Translations under genes and position numbers: made by a program
From: Pseudomonadota bacterium
GTDB lineage: Bacteria; Pseudomonadota; Gammaproteobacteria; Steroidobacterales; Steroidobacteraceae
Direction: 5' to 3'
DNA: 49,016 nt
NCBI GenBank assembly: GCA_021777555.1
Contig: JAJYDK010000029.1
Span: 1 to 49,016 of the forward strand
Part shown: positions 26,586 through 35,370 of the stretch, one piece after another
How the letters are laid out: every line of letters starts with the position of its first letter
Position numbering within the stretch: position 1 is the first letter of the stretch
The notes under the pieces: model-generated
What the model saw: the letters and a program-made list of their open reading frames with translations, nothing else
What the model was told of the DNA's origin: nothing
The model's database searches: none

Positions 26586-28331
26586 ATGGCCGCTGAATCC
26601 ATCGCCTCGCCCGCCCTGCCGGCACTGCCGGCGAGCCTGCGCCCGCTGCTGCTTCTGATCGGCATCGCCGCGGCCGTCGCCGCCGGTGTCTGGATCGTCC
26701 TGTGGTCGCGGGGCCCCACCTACAGCCTGCTCTACGCCAACCTCTCGCCGCAGCAGGAGTCCCAGGTCGCCCAGGCGCTCGAGGGCGCGCAGATACCTTA
26801 TCGGCTCGATGCCGCGAGCAACGGCATCGAGGTCCCCGCCGAGCAGCTCGATGCAGCGCGACTGAAGCTCGCGGGGCAGGGGGTCGCGGGCGGCGACAGT
26901 TTCGCCTCGCTCGACAAGGGCTCGGATTTCGGCGTCAGCCAGTTCATGGAGAACATCCGCTATCAGCACGCGCTCGAGTCGGAGCTGGCCCATACCATCG
27001 CCAGCATGCAGCAGGTAGAGGCTGCCCGCGTCAATCTGGCGGTGCCTCGCCAGTCGGTGTTCGTCAGCGATCGAAGCGCCGCCAGCGCCTCGGTGTTCGT
27101 GCGCCTGCGGGCCGGCGGCACGCTCGGGCCCGAGCAGGTCCAGGCCATCGTCAACCTGGTCGCCTCCAGCGTGCCGGATCTGCCGGCATCGCGCGTCACG
27201 GTCGTCGATCAGAACGGCCAGCTGCTCTCGAGCCCACAGGGCAACAGTCCCTACGCCGCGGACGAGCAGCACTACGACATGGTCCACCGCCTCGAGAGCG
27301 ATGACTCGCAGCGCATCATCGCGCTGCTGTCGCCCCTGGTCGGTCCAGGTCTGGTGCGGGCGGATGTGGTGGCGGAGCTCAACCTGGGTACGAGCGAGCA
27401 GGCGCAGGAGCGCTACAAGCCCAACAGTCAGATCGTGCGCAGCGAGCAGATCTCGCAGCAGACTTCGGGGAGCTCGGGCGCAGGAGGCGTGCCCGGATCC
27501 CTTTCGAACGAGCCGCCGACGCCAGGCACTCTGGCTCCGCCCGCGAGCGCCCCGGCCGTGGCCGGGAAGGCCTCGGGCGCGGCGCAGAACCCTTCCGCCC
27601 CATCGCCGCCGGCGCAGACGGCGGCGGCAGGCTCGCAGACCCCTCCCGGCCAGTCCGGCACCGGGGGTGCAGCGCCCGCCGTGCAGCCGCTGAGCGCGGT
27701 CACGGGCAGCGGCGCCGGCCATGTGCTCTCGAGCGACATCACCCGCAATTACGAGATCGACCGCACCGTCGATTATTCCCGCCAGCCAGCCGGAGAGATC
27801 CGGCGGCTCACCGTCGCCGTTCTCATCGGCTACCGGTCCGTCAAGGGGGCGAATGGCAAGCGCACCGAGGTGCCGCTGTCGGCTCCGGAGCTCGCGCGCG
27901 TGACGCAGCTCGTGAAGGACGCGGTCGGGTTCGATGCGGCCAGGGGCGATAGCGTCAGCGTGGTCAATGAGCCTCTCGATGTGCAGACCTCCACGGTCGC
28001 CGGAGGACAATTCTCGGCGCCCTCGTTCTGGCAGCGTCCGCTCTTCTGGAGCCTGATGAAGATCGCCGCCGGGCTGGTGGCGGTGCTGGCGCTGGTTCTG
28101 GCGGTGCTGCGCCCCATGGTGCGGATGCTCATCACGCCCTCGCATGTCGGGCTGGCCCGGGCGCAGGTCGGGGTCGATGCCGAGGCGCTCTCCGCGCCCC
28201 AGGCGCAGAAGGAGGCTGTGGTGAAGGCGCTCTCCCACGAGCAGCAGCTCGCGAACGCCCGTGCGATGGTGGGCCAGGATCCGAAGCGGGTCGCGCAGCT
28301 GGTGCGCGGCTGGGTGGGCAACGATGAGTGA
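26586..28331 (+). CDS. fliF: Flagellar MS-ring protein FliF
   Basis: MS-ring subunit of 581 aa. TM1 (LRPLLLLIGIAAAVAAGVWIVLW), the YscJ-like ring-building domains (YSLLYANLSPQQESQVAQALEGAQIPYRLD; VEAARVNLAVPRQSVFV), TM2 (FWSLMKIAAGLVAVLALVLAVL) and a C-terminal FliG-binding tail (VKALSHEQQLANARAMVGQDPKRVAQLVRGWVGNDE) are present. Between residues of about 295 and 375 sits a Pro/Ala/Gly-rich low-complexity insert in the periplasmic collar, longer than usual. The stop overlaps the fliG start. Confidence 0.97.
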   Translation: MAAESIASPALPALPASLRPLLLLIGIAAAVAAGVWIVLWSRGPTYSLLYANLSPQQESQVAQALEGAQIPYRLDAASNGIEVPAEQLDAARLKLAGQGVAGGDSFASLDKGSDFGVSQFMENIRYQHALESELAHTIASMQQVEAARVNLAVPRQSVFVSDRSAASASVFVRLRAGGTLGPEQVQAIVNLVASSVPDLPASRVTVVDQNGQLLSSPQGNSPYAADEQHYDMVHRLESDDSQRIIALLSPLVGPGLVRADVVAELNLGTSEQAQERYKPNSQIVRSEQISQQTSGSSGAGGVPGSLSNEPPTPGTLAPPASAPAVAGKASGAAQNPSAPSPPAQTAAAGSQTPPGQSGTGGAAPAVQPLSAVTGSGAGHVLSSDITRNYEIDRTVDYSRQPAGEIRRLTVAVLIGYRSVKGANGKRTEVPLSAPELARVTQLVKDAVGFDAARGDSVSVVNEPLDVQTSTVAGGQFSAPSFWQRPLFWSLMKIAAGLVAVLALVLAVLRPMVRMLITPSHVGLARAQVGVDAEALSAPQAQKEAVVKALSHEQQLANARAMVGQDPKRVAQLVRGWVGNDE

Positions 28332-29340
28332 GCGCAACAGCAGGGAGAGCGCACGCAGCGGCACCGAGCGCGCGGCGATCCTGCTGCTCACGCTCGGGGA
28401 GGGCGAGGCGGCCCAGGTGCTCAAGCACATGGGCGCAAAGGAGGTGCAGCGCATCGGCGCGGCCATGGCGAAACTCGCCAATGTCTCGAAGGAGGAGGTG
28501 CAGGGCGTCATTTCCGACTTCCACACCACGGTCGAGAGCCAGACTTCCGTCGGCGTGGGCGCCGACGAATTCCTGCGCAAGGTGCTCGTCGATGCGCTCG
28601 GATCCGACAAGGCCGAGAGCATCATCGACCGGATCAACATCGGGCGCAGCACCAAGGGGCTCGAGGCCCTCAAGTGGATGGACCCGCGAGCCGTGGCCGA
28701 GCTGATCCGTCTCGAGCATCCGCAGATCATCGCCATCGTGCTCGCCTATCTCGATGGGGACCAGGCGGCGGAGGTGCTGCTGCTGCTGCCGCTGCCGGTG
28801 CGCTCCGATGTCATCGCGCGCATCGCCTTGCTCGATGGCGTGCAACCGAGCGCGCTCACCGAGCTCGATGACATCATGGAAAAGCAGTTCGCCGGCAAGT
28901 CGACCGGCAAGACTTCCGTACTGGGCGGCGCCAAGGCCGCCGCCAACATCATCAACTTCCTCGATCCGAGCCAGGAGAGCACTCTCATGGAGCAAGTCGC
29001 CAAGAGCGACCAGGCACTCGCGGCGCGCATCGAAGAGCTGGTGTTCGTGTTCGACAACCTGCTCGAGGTCGATGACCGCGGCATGCAGGAACTGCTGCGC
29101 AACGTCGCCTCGGATCAGCTGCTGCTCGCGCTGAAGGGCACCGACGAGCAGCTGAAGGAGAAGATCTTCAAGAACATGTCGCAGCGCGCCGCCGAGATGC
29201 TCAAGGACGACCTCGAGTCCAAGGGGCCGGTGCGCGTCTCCGAGGTGGAAAACGCGCAGAAGGAGATCCTGAAGGTCGCCCGCAAGCTCGCCGAGAGCGG
29301 CGCGATCGCCCTCGGCGGCAAGGGGGAGCAGTTTGTCTAA
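28324..29340 (+). CDS. fliG: Flagellar motor switch protein FliG
   Basis: Torque-generating switch protein of 338 aa. The N-domain binds FliF (GTERAAILLLTLGEGEAAQVLKHMGAKEVQRIG), the middle domain holds EHPQIIAIVLAYL, and the C-domain carries the charged helix that meets the stator (DDRGMQELLRNVASDQLLLALKGTDEQLKEKIFKNMSQRAAEMLKDDLESKGPVRVSEVE). The start at 28324 overlaps the fliF end by 8 bases (ATGAGTGA); a longer reading upstream is fliF in another frame. Confidence 0.97.
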   Translation: MSERNSRESARSGTERAAILLLTLGEGEAAQVLKHMGAKEVQRIGAAMAKLANVSKEEVQGVISDFHTTVESQTSVGVGADEFLRKVLVDALGSDKAESIIDRINIGRSTKGLEALKWMDPRAVAELIRLEHPQIIAIVLAYLDGDQAAEVLLLLPLPVRSDVIARIALLDGVQPSALTELDDIMEKQFAGKSTGKTSVLGGAKAAANIINFLDPSQESTLMEQVAKSDQALAARIEELVFVFDNLLEVDDRGMQELLRNVASDQLLLALKGTDEQLKEKIFKNMSQRAAEMLKDDLESKGPVRVSEVENAQKEILKVARKLAESGAIALGGKGEQFV

Positions 29341-29968
29341 GTCGCTGACCCACGCCGGCGCCATCGAGCGCTGGCAGCTGCCCGAAGTCACCGGTCCGGT
29401 CGTTGGTCTCGGCGATGCACGGCGGCGCCAGGAAGCGGAGGCGCGCCAGGCTCTGCAGCAGGCCGAGGCTCGCGGTTACGAGGCGGGCATCACTCGAGCG
29501 CAGACGGAAGTGCGTGCGCGCCTCGCCGCGCTCGATGAGAGGATCAAACGCCTGGACGAGACGCTGGGTACTCTGTCGCGGCCCCTCGCACAGCTCGATT
29601 CGCAGGTGGAGGGCGAGCTGGTGCAACTCGCCCTCGCGGTCGGCCGCCAGCTCGCCCGGCGTGAGCTCAAGGTCGAGCCGGCGCAGGTGATTGCCGTCGT
29701 GCGCGAGGCGCTCGAGCAGCTGCCCGCGGCCTCCCGCGAGGTGCGGGTCCGACTGCATCCAGAAGACGCGACGGTGCTGCGCGAGCGCCTGAGCATCGCC
29801 GCAGCGGAGCGTGTGTGGACCTTGGTGGAGGATCCGACACTCTCGCGCGGCGGGTGTCTCGTGCAGAGCGAGTCGTCACGTGTCGATGCCCGCTTCGAGA
29901 GCCGCGTCGCCGCGATCGCCGCGATCGCTCTCGGCGATGAGCGCGGCCCCGAGAGGCAGGAACAATGA
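29333..29968 (+). CDS. fliH: Flagellar export regulator FliH
   Basis: FliH binds and restrains the export ATPase FliI; the protein is 211 aa. A Trp near the N-terminus (IERWQLPEV), a charged Ala/Glu-rich coiled-coil region ([23 protein letters not shown]) and a C-terminal FliH/YscL domain ([45 protein letters not shown] ... [20 protein letters not shown]) are visible. The start is TTG, overlapping the fliG stop, with GGGGGAG upstream. The stop overlaps fliI as ATGA. Confidence 0.92.
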   Translation: MSKSLTHAGAIERWQLPEVTGPVVGLGDARRRQEAEARQALQQAEARGYEAGITRAQTEVRARLAALDERIKRLDETLGTLSRPLAQLDSQVEGELVQLALAVGRQLARRELKVEPAQVIAVVREALEQLPAASREVRVRLHPEDATVLRERLSIAAAERVWTLVEDPTLSRGGCLVQSESSRVDARFESRVAAIAAIALGDERGPERQEQ

Positions 29969-31323
29969 GCCCGCCGGAGCTCAATCGCGCGCCGCGCTGG
30001 GCCGAGAGCCTGCGGCGCAGCACCCTGGCCGTGCAGCGCGCCGCGCCGCCGGCCGCGGAAGGATCACTGACCCGCATGATCGGCCTCACGCTCGAGGCGG
30101 CCGGCTGTCAGGCCTCGGTCGGGGACTGCTGTGACGTGATCGCCGGCGACGGCTCGCGCATCGAGTCTGAGGTGGTCGGATTCTCGGGCGACAGACTCTA
30201 TCTGATGCCGGCGGGCGATGCGCACGGTCTGGGACCCAGTGCGCGCGTCATCCCGCGCCAGCGTGCCGGCACGGTTCGCGTGGGGCCGGAGCTGCTCGGT
30301 CGGATCATCGATGGTGGCGCCCTGCCGCTCGATGGGCTTGGGCCGCTCGCGTGCGCCGACACCGTGCGCCTGACCGGCCGGCCCATCAATCCGCTCACAC
30401 GCCATCCGATCTCGGAGCCGCTCGATGTCGGCATCCGGGCGATCAACGCGCTCGCCACCGTCGGCCGCGGCCAGCGCGTCGGCCTGTTCGCCGGCAGTGG
30501 TGTCGGCAAGAGCGTGCTGCTCGGCATGATGGCGCGCTATACGAGCGCGCAGGTGATCGTCGTGGGACTGATCGGTGAGCGCGGCCGGGAAGTGAAGGAA
30601 TTCGTCGAGCGGATCCTGGGGCCGAAGGATCGCGCCCGCGCCGTGGTGGTCGCGGCTCCCGCGGACGCTCCGCCGCTGATACGCCTGCACGGCGCATGGC
30701 TCGCCACCGCGATCGCCGAGTACTTCCGCGACCAGGGCGCGAGCGTGCTGCTCCTGATGGATTCCCTGACCCGCTTCGCCCAGGCGCAGCGCGAAATCTC
30801 GCTGGCGATCGGCGAGGCGCCGGCGACCAAGGGCTATCCGCCTTCGGTGTTCGCGAGGCTGCCCCAGTTGGTCGAGCGCGCCGGCAACGGCGCCGAAGGC
30901 TCCGGTTCCATCACGGCCTTCTATACCGTGCTGACCGAGGGCGATGACCACAACGACCCGATCGCGGATTCCGCCCGCGCCATCCTCGATGGGCACATCG
31001 TGCTGTCGCGCCGCATCGCCGAGAGCGGCCAGTACCCGGCGATCGACATCGAGGCCTCGGTGAGCCGCGCGATGACCGAGATCGTCACGCCGGAGCATTT
31101 CGCGAGCGCACGCCAGTTCCGCCAGATGCTCTCCACGTATCAGCAACACCGCGACCTCGTCGCGATCGGCGCCTACCAGAAAGGCAGCGATCCCCGGGTC
31201 GATCAGGCCATCCACCTCTGGCCGCGCATGCAACGCTTCCTGCAGCAGGACATGGGCGAACGGGTCGATCTGGCCAGGAGCCTCGCGGCTCTCGACGAAG
31301 TGCTCACCGGGAACGCCACATGA
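29965..31323 (+). CDS. fliI: Flagellum-specific ATPase FliI
   Basis: Export ATPase of 452 aa, related to the F1 beta subunit. Walker A GSGVGKS lies at 177-183, the Walker B region is [17 protein letters not shown], and [15 protein letters not shown] and TEIVTPEHF are the usual C-terminal motifs. The start overlaps fliH and the stop overlaps fliJ (ATGA at both), so the three export proteins are translationally coupled. Confidence 0.97.
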   Translation: MSPPELNRAPRWAESLRRSTLAVQRAAPPAAEGSLTRMIGLTLEAAGCQASVGDCCDVIAGDGSRIESEVVGFSGDRLYLMPAGDAHGLGPSARVIPRQRAGTVRVGPELLGRIIDGGALPLDGLGPLACADTVRLTGRPINPLTRHPISEPLDVGIRAINALATVGRGQRVGLFAGSGVGKSVLLGMMARYTSAQVIVVGLIGERGREVKEFVERILGPKDRARAVVVAAPADAPPLIRLHGAWLATAIAEYFRDQGASVLLLMDSLTRFAQAQREISLAIGEAPATKGYPPSVFARLPQLVERAGNGAEGSGSITAFYTVLTEGDDHNDPIADSARAILDGHIVLSRRIAESGQYPAIDIEASVSRAMTEIVTPEHFASARQFRQMLSTYQQHRDLVAIGAYQKGSDPRVDQAIHLWPRMQRFLQQDMGERVDLARSLAALDEVLTGNAT

Positions 31324-31775
31324 CCAAGACACAACGAATCGATATGGTGCGCCGCGTGGTGGATGACGCGGAACGGCGCAAGGCCGAAGCGCTCGCCGAG
31401 TGCGAGCGGCGCGTGCACGAGGCGCGCGGCCGGCTCGATGAGCTGGAAGGTTACCGCGCGGCCTACGTGCGCGATTTCAACGTGCGCGCCCAGGCGGGTC
31501 TCGATGGCGCCGCCGCGCGCGACTACCAGGTCTTCCTCGACCGCCTGGAGGATGCGCTGCGCCATCAGGGGCAGATCCTTTCCCAGGCCGAGGCGCAGCG
31601 CAGCGCCGAGCTCGAGATCTGGCGTGGCGCCGCCCAGCGCGCCGCCGCCGTCGACACGCTTGCCAAACACTGGCGCGCCGAAGAGCGGCGCGTCGAGGAC
31701 CGGCGCGAGCAGCACGATACCGATGAGCGCTCGCTGCAACAGTGGAATCGGAGGAGTCCCGTCCGTGTCACCTGA
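31320..31775 (+). CDS. fliJ: Flagellar export chaperone FliJ
   Basis: Export chaperone-like stalk of 151 aa, predicted to be almost wholly alpha-helical coiled coil ([33 protein letters not shown] ... [27 protein letters not shown]). Identification rests on the coiled-coil pattern, length and position between fliI and fliK; sequence identity in this family is low. It overlaps fliI by 4 bases and fliK by 11. Confidence 0.87.
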   Translation: MTKTQRIDMVRRVVDDAERRKAEALAECERRVHEARGRLDELEGYRAAYVRDFNVRAQAGLDGAAARDYQVFLDRLEDALRHQGQILSQAEAQRSAELEIWRGAAQRAAAVDTLAKHWRAEERRVEDRREQHDTDERSLQQWNRRSPVRVT

Positions 31776-32940
31776 AACCGTGCTCTTGCCGGCGTCCCCT
31801 GCGACGCCGCAGCCCTCGCCCCTTGCGGCCGCATCCGTGGCGAGCCCGCCCCCCAACGCCGGCGATCCGGCTCCCCCGATGGCTTCCTCCGGTGCGCAGA
31901 CCGAGGGAGCGAGCCGGGCCCGGGCGGCCTCCGATGATCGCGCCGGCTCCGCGGGACGCTCCGGGAACCGAAGATCCCCGGCGTCAAGGAGCCCCGAGGC
32001 GCCCAGGGAGACCCGGCGCACCAAGGCACACCCGGCCGGCTCGGCGCCGCAAACGGCGCAGTCGGGCGCGAATTTCTCGCAGACACTCGCGCAGTCTTTG
32101 GCCGCGCACCACCCGACACGCCCTGCTGTCGATGCGGGCGCGGGGTGCGCAAAACCTGCGGCGAAGGACGGTGCGGCGCATGCGTCCGCCAAGGACGCGA
32201 AGACCGATCCGGTGCAGAGCGCTCTGGTGCTGGTCTCGCACGGCATCGCCGCTGCGCCCGCGCCCGCCGCCAACCCGGCCAACGTAGTGAACGCGCAAGG
32301 CGCCTCCGTCGCCGGCCGGGAAACGGCACCTGCCGTCAAGGCGCTGCTCGCCCAGGCGCTCACCCGGGATGCCAAGGCCCCGACGGCGATCCCCGCGGGT
32401 CCCGCCACGACCTCACCGCATGCGCCGGCACAGCCTTCACCCTCCAACACCGCGGCCGCCCTTGGCGCCACGCAGCTTGGGGTCGCATCACATCTCGCGA
32501 CGCGGTTCAACGCCATGGCGACACCGGCCCCGGCGCTGAGCGCGCCAGTCGGGACGGGCGCCTGGACGGAGGAACTCGGCGCGCGGGTCAACTGGATGAC
32601 GCACCAGGGGATCCAGTCGGCTTCGCTTCACCTGTCCCCGGAGAACCTCGGGCCGCTTCAGGTGAGCATTTCGGTGCATCACGGCCAGGCGAGCGTATGG
32701 TTCGGCGCAGTGCACGAGGAGACGCGCCAGGCGCTCGAGCGGTCCATGCCGCAGTTGCGCCAGATGCTCTCGAACCAGGGCCTGACTCTCACCGACTCGG
32801 GCGTGTCGCGCGACTCGTCCCGGGAGCGGACGCCGCAACAGGGTGGCCTCAGGGCGATCGACAGCAGCGCGGGCGCCGCGCCGGATGGGTCCGGTGGCGC
32901 CGCGAGCGTGCGCGTCGGCCTCGTGGATGCCTACGCCTGA
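31765..32940 (+). CDS. fliK: Flagellar hook-length control protein FliK
   Basis: Secreted molecular ruler of 391 aa. The first 270 residues are Ala/Pro/Ser-rich and low in complexity, as is usual. The conserved C-terminal domain that switches FlhB reads WTEELGARVNWMTHQGIQSASLHLSPENLGPLQVSISVHHGQASVWFGAVHEETRQALERSMPQLRQMLSNQGLTL (key: ASLHLSPENLGPLQVSI and LPQLR-type helix). The start is a GTG at 31765 with GGAGGAG 8 bases upstream; a longer reading from 31363 merely shadows fliJ. Last gene of the fliE-K operon. Confidence 0.92.
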   Translation: MSPETVLLPASPATPQPSPLAAASVASPPPNAGDPAPPMASSGAQTEGASRARAASDDRAGSAGRSGNRRSPASRSPEAPRETRRTKAHPAGSAPQTAQSGANFSQTLAQSLAAHHPTRPAVDAGAGCAKPAAKDGAAHASAKDAKTDPVQSALVLVSHGIAAAPAPAANPANVVNAQGASVAGRETAPAVKALLAQALTRDAKAPTAIPAGPATTSPHAPAQPSPSNTAAALGATQLGVASHLATRFNAMATPAPALSAPVGTGAWTEELGARVNWMTHQGIQSASLHLSPENLGPLQVSISVHHGQASVWFGAVHEETRQALERSMPQLRQMLSNQGLTLTDSGVSRDSSRERTPQQGGLRAIDSSAGAAPDGSGGAASVRVGLVDAYA

Positions 32941-32978
32941 GGGATAGCGCCCGGAGGGGCGGTGAGGGCCGCAGGGCC

Positions 32979-33064
32979 GTGACCGGCTTCGCACCCTGAG
33001 GAATCGCCGGGAGTTATTCGGGCAATACGTATATCCCGGGAGGGGGGCGCAAGCGATCTTGCGC
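32979..33064. promoter_or_regulatory. Leader region of the GGDEF-EAL gene with three symmetrical elements
   Basis: Between fliK and the GGDEF-EAL gene lie 153 bases. They hold GTGACCGGCTTCGCA (32979-32993), one mismatch from the GTGA-N6-TCAC palindrome; a 20-bp interrupted dyad CGGG-N2-ATACGTAT-N2-CCCG (33019-33038); and a perfect hairpin GCGCAAG-CGAT-CTTGCGC (33047-33064). No T-tract follows the hairpin. The dyad is AT-rich in its centre and could be an operator over a promoter; the hairpin could end fliK transcription weakly or act in the leader mRNA. Confidence 0.45.
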
Positions 33065-33093
33065 CTGCGCATCATGCGTACGGGGAGGAACCC

Positions 33094-35370
33094 ATGCCGC
33101 TCGCTCTTGCCCTCGATGGCCGCAACCTCGCGCTCGATGAGCCCGGACCGGACCGCCCCGGCGCGCACGCAGGCGCGCCGGAGCTGCACAGGAGCCTGCA
33201 CCAGCTGGATTCCATTCCGTGCGAAGTGTTCGATGCCTATCGGCGCGCGGTCGAGCAGCACGCGGCCGTCTCGATCACCGACCTCGAAGGCAACATCCTG
33301 TATGTCAACGAGCTGTTCTGCAGAGTCAGCGGCTACGCGCGCGAGGAGCTGATCGGCAACACGCATCGGGTCGTCAAATCCGGCCATCACTCCGAGGAGT
33401 TCTGGCGCGAGTTGTGGGAGACCGTCGCCGCCGGGCACGTGTGGCACGGGGAGATCTGCAATCGCGCTCGCGATGGCACGATCTTCTGGTCCGCGAGCAC
33501 GCTCTCGCCGCTCGCCGCCGGCGGACGCATACACGGCTATATGGCCGTGCGCCACCCGATAACGGCCCTCAAGCGCGCCCGGGTCGCGCGCCGGCGTCTC
33601 GCGCAGCGGGACGCGTACAAGAAGTCGGTGCTCAATTCGCTCTCGTACGCCGTCATTGGCGCGAACGCCGATTCGGTGATCACGGTGTTCAATCGCGGCG
33701 CCGAGCGGCTGTTGGGATACCGGGCCGAAGAGCTGCTCGGCAAACGCGCATTAGAAGGGCTCTGCGAGCCCGAGAGCCTGCGCGCGCACGCGGATGATCT
33801 GCGCATGCTCCGTGAAAACGGCGAGGCGCCGGTCGAGGGAGAGTGGACGCTGCTGCGCAAGGACGGCTCGAGAATCAGGGTGTTCCTCTCCCTGACCGCG
33901 CTGCGCAGTCCGTCCGGCGGTTTCAACGGGTATCTTGGCGTCGCGCACGACTCTGCCCGGGTGGACCCGCTCACCGGACTCGCCAACCGGGTGGATCTCA
34001 CCGAGCAGCTCACCGCGGCGATCGGCGAGCCGGCCCGCCCCTTTGCGCTGCTCTATCTCGATCTCGATGGCTTCAAGCAGATCAACGACAGCCTCGGCCA
34101 CAGTGTGGGCGATCTTGCGCTGCGCCAGCTCGCCGAGCGGCTCCGCGCCGCGCTCGCGGGGTCCCCTCCCGCGGGGGTGCACATGCGCACCGCGGCGCGG
34201 ATGGGTGGCGATGAATTCGTGGTCCTGCTCGAGGGACCGCAGGCCTGCCGCCGGGCACCCCAGGTCGCCAAGTCACTGATCGAGGCACTGGGATCGCCCT
34301 GCAGGGTCGGGGAGCACGAATTTCACCTCTCCGCCAGCGTCGGGATCATCACCAGCGAATTCGGTTACCTCACGGCCGAGGAATACCTGCGCGATGCGGA
34401 TACCGCGATGTACGAGGCCAAGCGGTGTGGCTGTGGGGGAATGGTCGTCTTCGACAGCGAGATGCATGATCGCGTGCAGCGCAATCTCCTGGTGCAGACC
34501 GATCTGCCGAAGGCGCTGCGCGAGGGACAGCTGCAACTGATGTATCAGCCGCTGATGTGTCTCGAGACGGGCCGGCTGCGCGGCTGTGAGGCGCTGCTGC
34601 GCTGGCGTCACCCGCGCCTCGGGTGGATCTCGCCCCAGGAGTTCATACCGGTCGCTGAACGGAGCGGGTTCATCTTCGCGCTCGGTGACTGGGTACTGCG
34701 CAGCGCGTGCGCGCAGTTCGGCGCATGGCGTGCGCGATTCGCGGAGCGCGCGCCATGCTCGGTGAATGTGAACCTCTCGCGGATCCAGCTGTTCGATCCG
34801 GACCTGCCGCGGCGCATCGATGCGGCGCTCGCGGAGCACGGCGTCGAGCCATGGCGGCTGCATCTGGAGATCACCGAGACCGCGGTCATGCAGCAGCCCG
34901 AGGCGGCGTTGGTGATCCTGCGCGAGCTGCGCTCGCTCGGTGTCACGCTGGAACTCGATGACTTCGGCACCGGGTATTCCTCGCTCTGCAGCATTCACGA
35001 GCTGCCCATCGAAGGGCTGAAGATCGACCGCTCCTTCGTCCGCGATCTCGAGACTTCGCCCCGGGTGGAGGCCGTCATCGAGACCGTCTGCCGGCTGGCC
35101 CGTCAGCTGCGGATGAAGGTCGTGGCCGAGGGTATCGAGACCTCAGAGCAGCTGATGGCGGTGCAGCGCCTCGGCTGCGATCTCGGCCAGGGCTACCTTT
35201 TCGCGCGGCCGCTCGAGCCGGAGCGCTTCGAGGAGGCATTCCTCGTTCCGGGCCTCAAGGTGTGCGCTGCGGATTCACCCGGCCCGCGATCTGACGGCGG
35301 TGGCGGCGAAAAGCGATCTTCCCGACCAGGGAAGCGACGGTATCCTCGAGCTGCGCAAATCGTACGCTGA
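33094..35370 (+). CDS. PAS-PAS-GGDEF-EAL cyclic-di-GMP turnover protein
   Basis: Cytoplasmic protein of 758 aa with no membrane helix. PAS domains lie near residues 45-160 and 175-290, then GGDEF (motif 371-375) and EAL (ECEALLRW type, EAL at 499-501). The cyclase site (DPLTGLANR, DLDGFKQINDSLGH, RMGGDEF) and the phosphodiesterase set (NVNLSR, ITETAVM, DDFGTGYSSL, KIDRSFV, VVAEGIET, QGYLFARPL) are intact, so either or both activities are possible. The product-inhibition RxxD site before GGDEF is missing. GGGGAGG precedes the ATG. The last 116 bases overlap the PilZ gene on the other strand; the tail after PLEPERFEEAF is not conserved. Its position after fliK suggests a role in motility. Confidence 0.93.
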   Translation: MPLALALDGRNLALDEPGPDRPGAHAGAPELHRSLHQLDSIPCEVFDAYRRAVEQHAAVSITDLEGNILYVNELFCRVSGYAREELIGNTHRVVKSGHHSEEFWRELWETVAAGHVWHGEICNRARDGTIFWSASTLSPLAAGGRIHGYMAVRHPITALKRARVARRRLAQRDAYKKSVLNSLSYAVIGANADSVITVFNRGAERLLGYRAEELLGKRALEGLCEPESLRAHADDLRMLRENGEAPVEGEWTLLRKDGSRIRVFLSLTALRSPSGGFNGYLGVAHDSARVDPLTGLANRVDLTEQLTAAIGEPARPFALLYLDLDGFKQINDSLGHSVGDLALRQLAERLRAALAGSPPAGVHMRTAARMGGDEFVVLLEGPQACRRAPQVAKSLIEALGSPCRVGEHEFHLSASVGIITSEFGYLTAEEYLRDADTAMYEAKRCGCGGMVVFDSEMHDRVQRNLLVQTDLPKALREGQLQLMYQPLMCLETGRLRGCEALLRWRHPRLGWISPQEFIPVAERSGFIFALGDWVLRSACAQFGAWRARFAERAPCSVNVNLSRIQLFDPDLPRRIDAALAEHGVEPWRLHLEITETAVMQQPEAALVILRELRSLGVTLELDDFGTGYSSLCSIHELPIEGLKIDRSFVRDLETSPRVEAVIETVCRLARQLRMKVVAEGIETSEQLMAVQRLGCDLGQGYLFARPLEPERFEEAFLVPGLKVCAADSPGPRSDGGGGEKRSSRPGKRRYPRAAQIVR

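Noticed and set aside
26151..28736. Minus-strand open reading of 861 codons opposite fliE, fliF and the start of fliG
   Set aside because: It is antisense to well-conserved genes, has no family features and is the kind of long shadow frame expected in GC-rich DNA.
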